NCBI GenBank assembly: GCA_903813345.2
Contig: CAIIXF020000003.1
Span: 28,413,248-28,477,247 of the forward strand
Reading direction: 5' to 3'
Length of the DNA: 64,000 bases
From: Owenia fusiformis
Taxonomy: Eukaryota > Annelida > Polychaeta > Sabellida > Oweniidae
The notes below the pieces were generated by a model. It made no database searches and was not told the DNA's origin. It was given only the letters and a program-made list of their open reading frames with translations. How positions within the stretch are numbered: position 1 is the stretch's first letter; each line of letters begins with the position of its first letter. Position numbers and translations under genes: made by a program. Shown here in pieces: positions 62,876-64,000 of the stretch.

Positions 62876-63110
62876 AGATTAACATTTGTGAGAAGTTCAA
62901 GTAATTCATGATAATTTGAAACATGGCCTTATTTAGACCCTGTGTGTAATGTGTCCCATCATAGCTAATACATGGCAATAGGTACTATATTCAAATATAG
63001 TATCACATTTGTGAGTAGTTCAGATAATTCATGATAATTTGAAACATGGCCTCATTCAGTCCCTGTGTGTAATGTGTCCCATCATAGCTAATTAAATGTT
63101 TCACAAGCAT
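62876..63110 (-). repeat. Same 3'-end repeat downstream of paralog 2
   Basis: One decoy copy (62876-63002, AACATTTGTGAGAAGTTCAA ...) precedes the authentic end at 63003. The linking sequence AATACATGGCAATAGGTACT is shared with 58600-58750, so the duplication predates or was homogenised between the two paralogs. Confidence 0.85.
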
Positions 63111-63843
63111 TTGAGGATTTAAGTAAGTCAACCTCACGTTATTATCCATAACATACTTTTTCATATTGATCGTAAAATCCATTGTTGGGCCCTTTTGTTG
63201 TTTTTTATATCTTCTAGCTTTATGTAATCCAGGAGTGTAAGGTGGGAAAAAGATGATATAGAACTTCCTATCTGTGTATGTATTTTGTATATGTGTAAGT
63301 ATTGTCTTGATGAAAGTCTGTACTTTTCTTAGCTGTAGGCCTATGTGGAGGGCCATGTTCATAAGGAGGACAACGTCTCCTGGGTATGTTGTATTTAATA
63401 ACTCGAACAGATGTGCCTTTTCAGCTGGAGTTCCTTCTGAAATTAAAAGTCCTCAAATGAATTTTTAAGGTGAGGTACTTGGTACAATCAGTTTCATTTC
63501 AACGTTTCTGTCATGTTACATGAATCGCATTGATTTTTTAAAATCTTACATTTTACATTATAGAATTGTTAATTAAGGCCAGTTAAGACTTTGCAGACAG
63601 ATATGCCTGGTCAATACATTTTTTGTGGAGCTGGATAGATTCAACTCCACATGTATTATAAGTATCTAGGAAATCTGGTTTGCATGATGATTCCCCTGAA
63701 TGGTCTTACTGTACCTTCAACTTTTATTGATAGAGACCAATAGATATTCGTTGTGTTGCATACTTCAAATCCAGCAAGTTTTGTGTGGTACAAGCGATGT
63801 CCCCTCAAGTGGAAAATATCCTCACATTTATAGTTATCTGGAC
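63003..63843 (-). CDS. GDS/DxxH esterase-like protein, paralog 2 (partial, 5' end outside window)
   Basis: The last two exons, 63843-63715 and 63436-63003, have the same phases as paralog 1, and the last exon is exactly the same length (434 nt). Encoded peptides align directly: TKLAGFEVCNTTNIYWS, TFIKTILTHIQNTYTDRKFY, SYDGTHYTQGLNEAMFQIIM. The GDS-bearing exon and the membrane anchor must lie beyond 64000. The middle of the last exon has diverged (for example HKARRYKKQQKGP), while its end is nearly identical to paralog 1. Confidence 0.85.
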
Positions 63844-64000
63844 CTAGATAAAAGTGTGGTACTTTAAGGATAGTGTTCTCCTGATTTTGTGTAAAAATTG
63901 ACACAGGAAGGGAGCTCTCTGTTCAAGAAGAAATTTTCAAGATGGCCACTATTTATTAAAATATGTTTTGTTCAATGGGATTTGCTACTCTGTGGAGTTG

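Overview
The window comes from a large, AT-rich, intron-dense animal genome. All coding sequence is split by GT-AG introns, and transposon debris (LINE, SINE, mariner, MITE, foldback elements) fills introns and spacers. Gene content (LSM14, TAF4, a DUF4062/NACHT/WD protein, a pair of cysteine-rich GDS-type esterase-like membrane proteins) fits a marine invertebrate such as a lophotrochozoan or a non-vertebrate deuterostome. The species cannot be told from sequence alone.

Layout. (1) 1-13.64 kb, minus strand: LSM14 (RNA-granule Lsm/FDF/RGG protein), at least nine exons. (2) 13.64-14.01 kb: compact divergent promoter with an NRF1-like palindrome shared by LSM14 and TAF4. (3) 14.0-45.2 kb, plus strand: TAF4 (TFIID subunit), 13 clear exons plus one candidate cassette exon. 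One TAFH exon carries a frameshift. (4) 28.3-40.1 kb, minus strand: a complete 19-exon gene for a ~1,462-aa NWD1/NWD2-like STAND NTPase, nested wholly inside the 16-kb TAF4 intron together with a 5'-truncated LINE. (5) 45.2-51.8 kb: TAF4 3' flank and gene-free spacer with MITEs and short tandem repeats. (6) 51.8-57.8 kb, plus strand: the first seven exons (579 aa) of an unrecognised, largely disordered protein that probably continues outside the window. (7) 58.7-61.6 kb and 63.0-64.0 kb, minus strand: two tandem paralogs of a type II membrane GDS/DxxH esterase-like protein, the second cut by the window edge.

The most striking feature is a recurrent pattern. Short tandem duplications (29 to 123 bp units, 2 to about 10 copies) sit directly on exon boundaries: three TAF4 acceptors (103, 98 and 36 bp units), one NWD-like donor (63 bp, in frame), one NWD-like acceptor (diverged, with a DNA transposon next to the second copy), one esterase donor (29-30 bp) and the esterase 3' coding end (123 bp). 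This multiplies splice signals across several genes in 64 kb. A second theme is nested transposition: a hAT-like MITE inside a 2-kb TIR element inside a TTAA-type MITE, with an unoccupied copy of the outer MITE elsewhere in the window serving as the empty-site control.

All exon models are hand-read from reading frames, splice dinucleotides and phase agreement. Phase sums were checked for every multi-exon model and close correctly except at the TAF4 frameshift.
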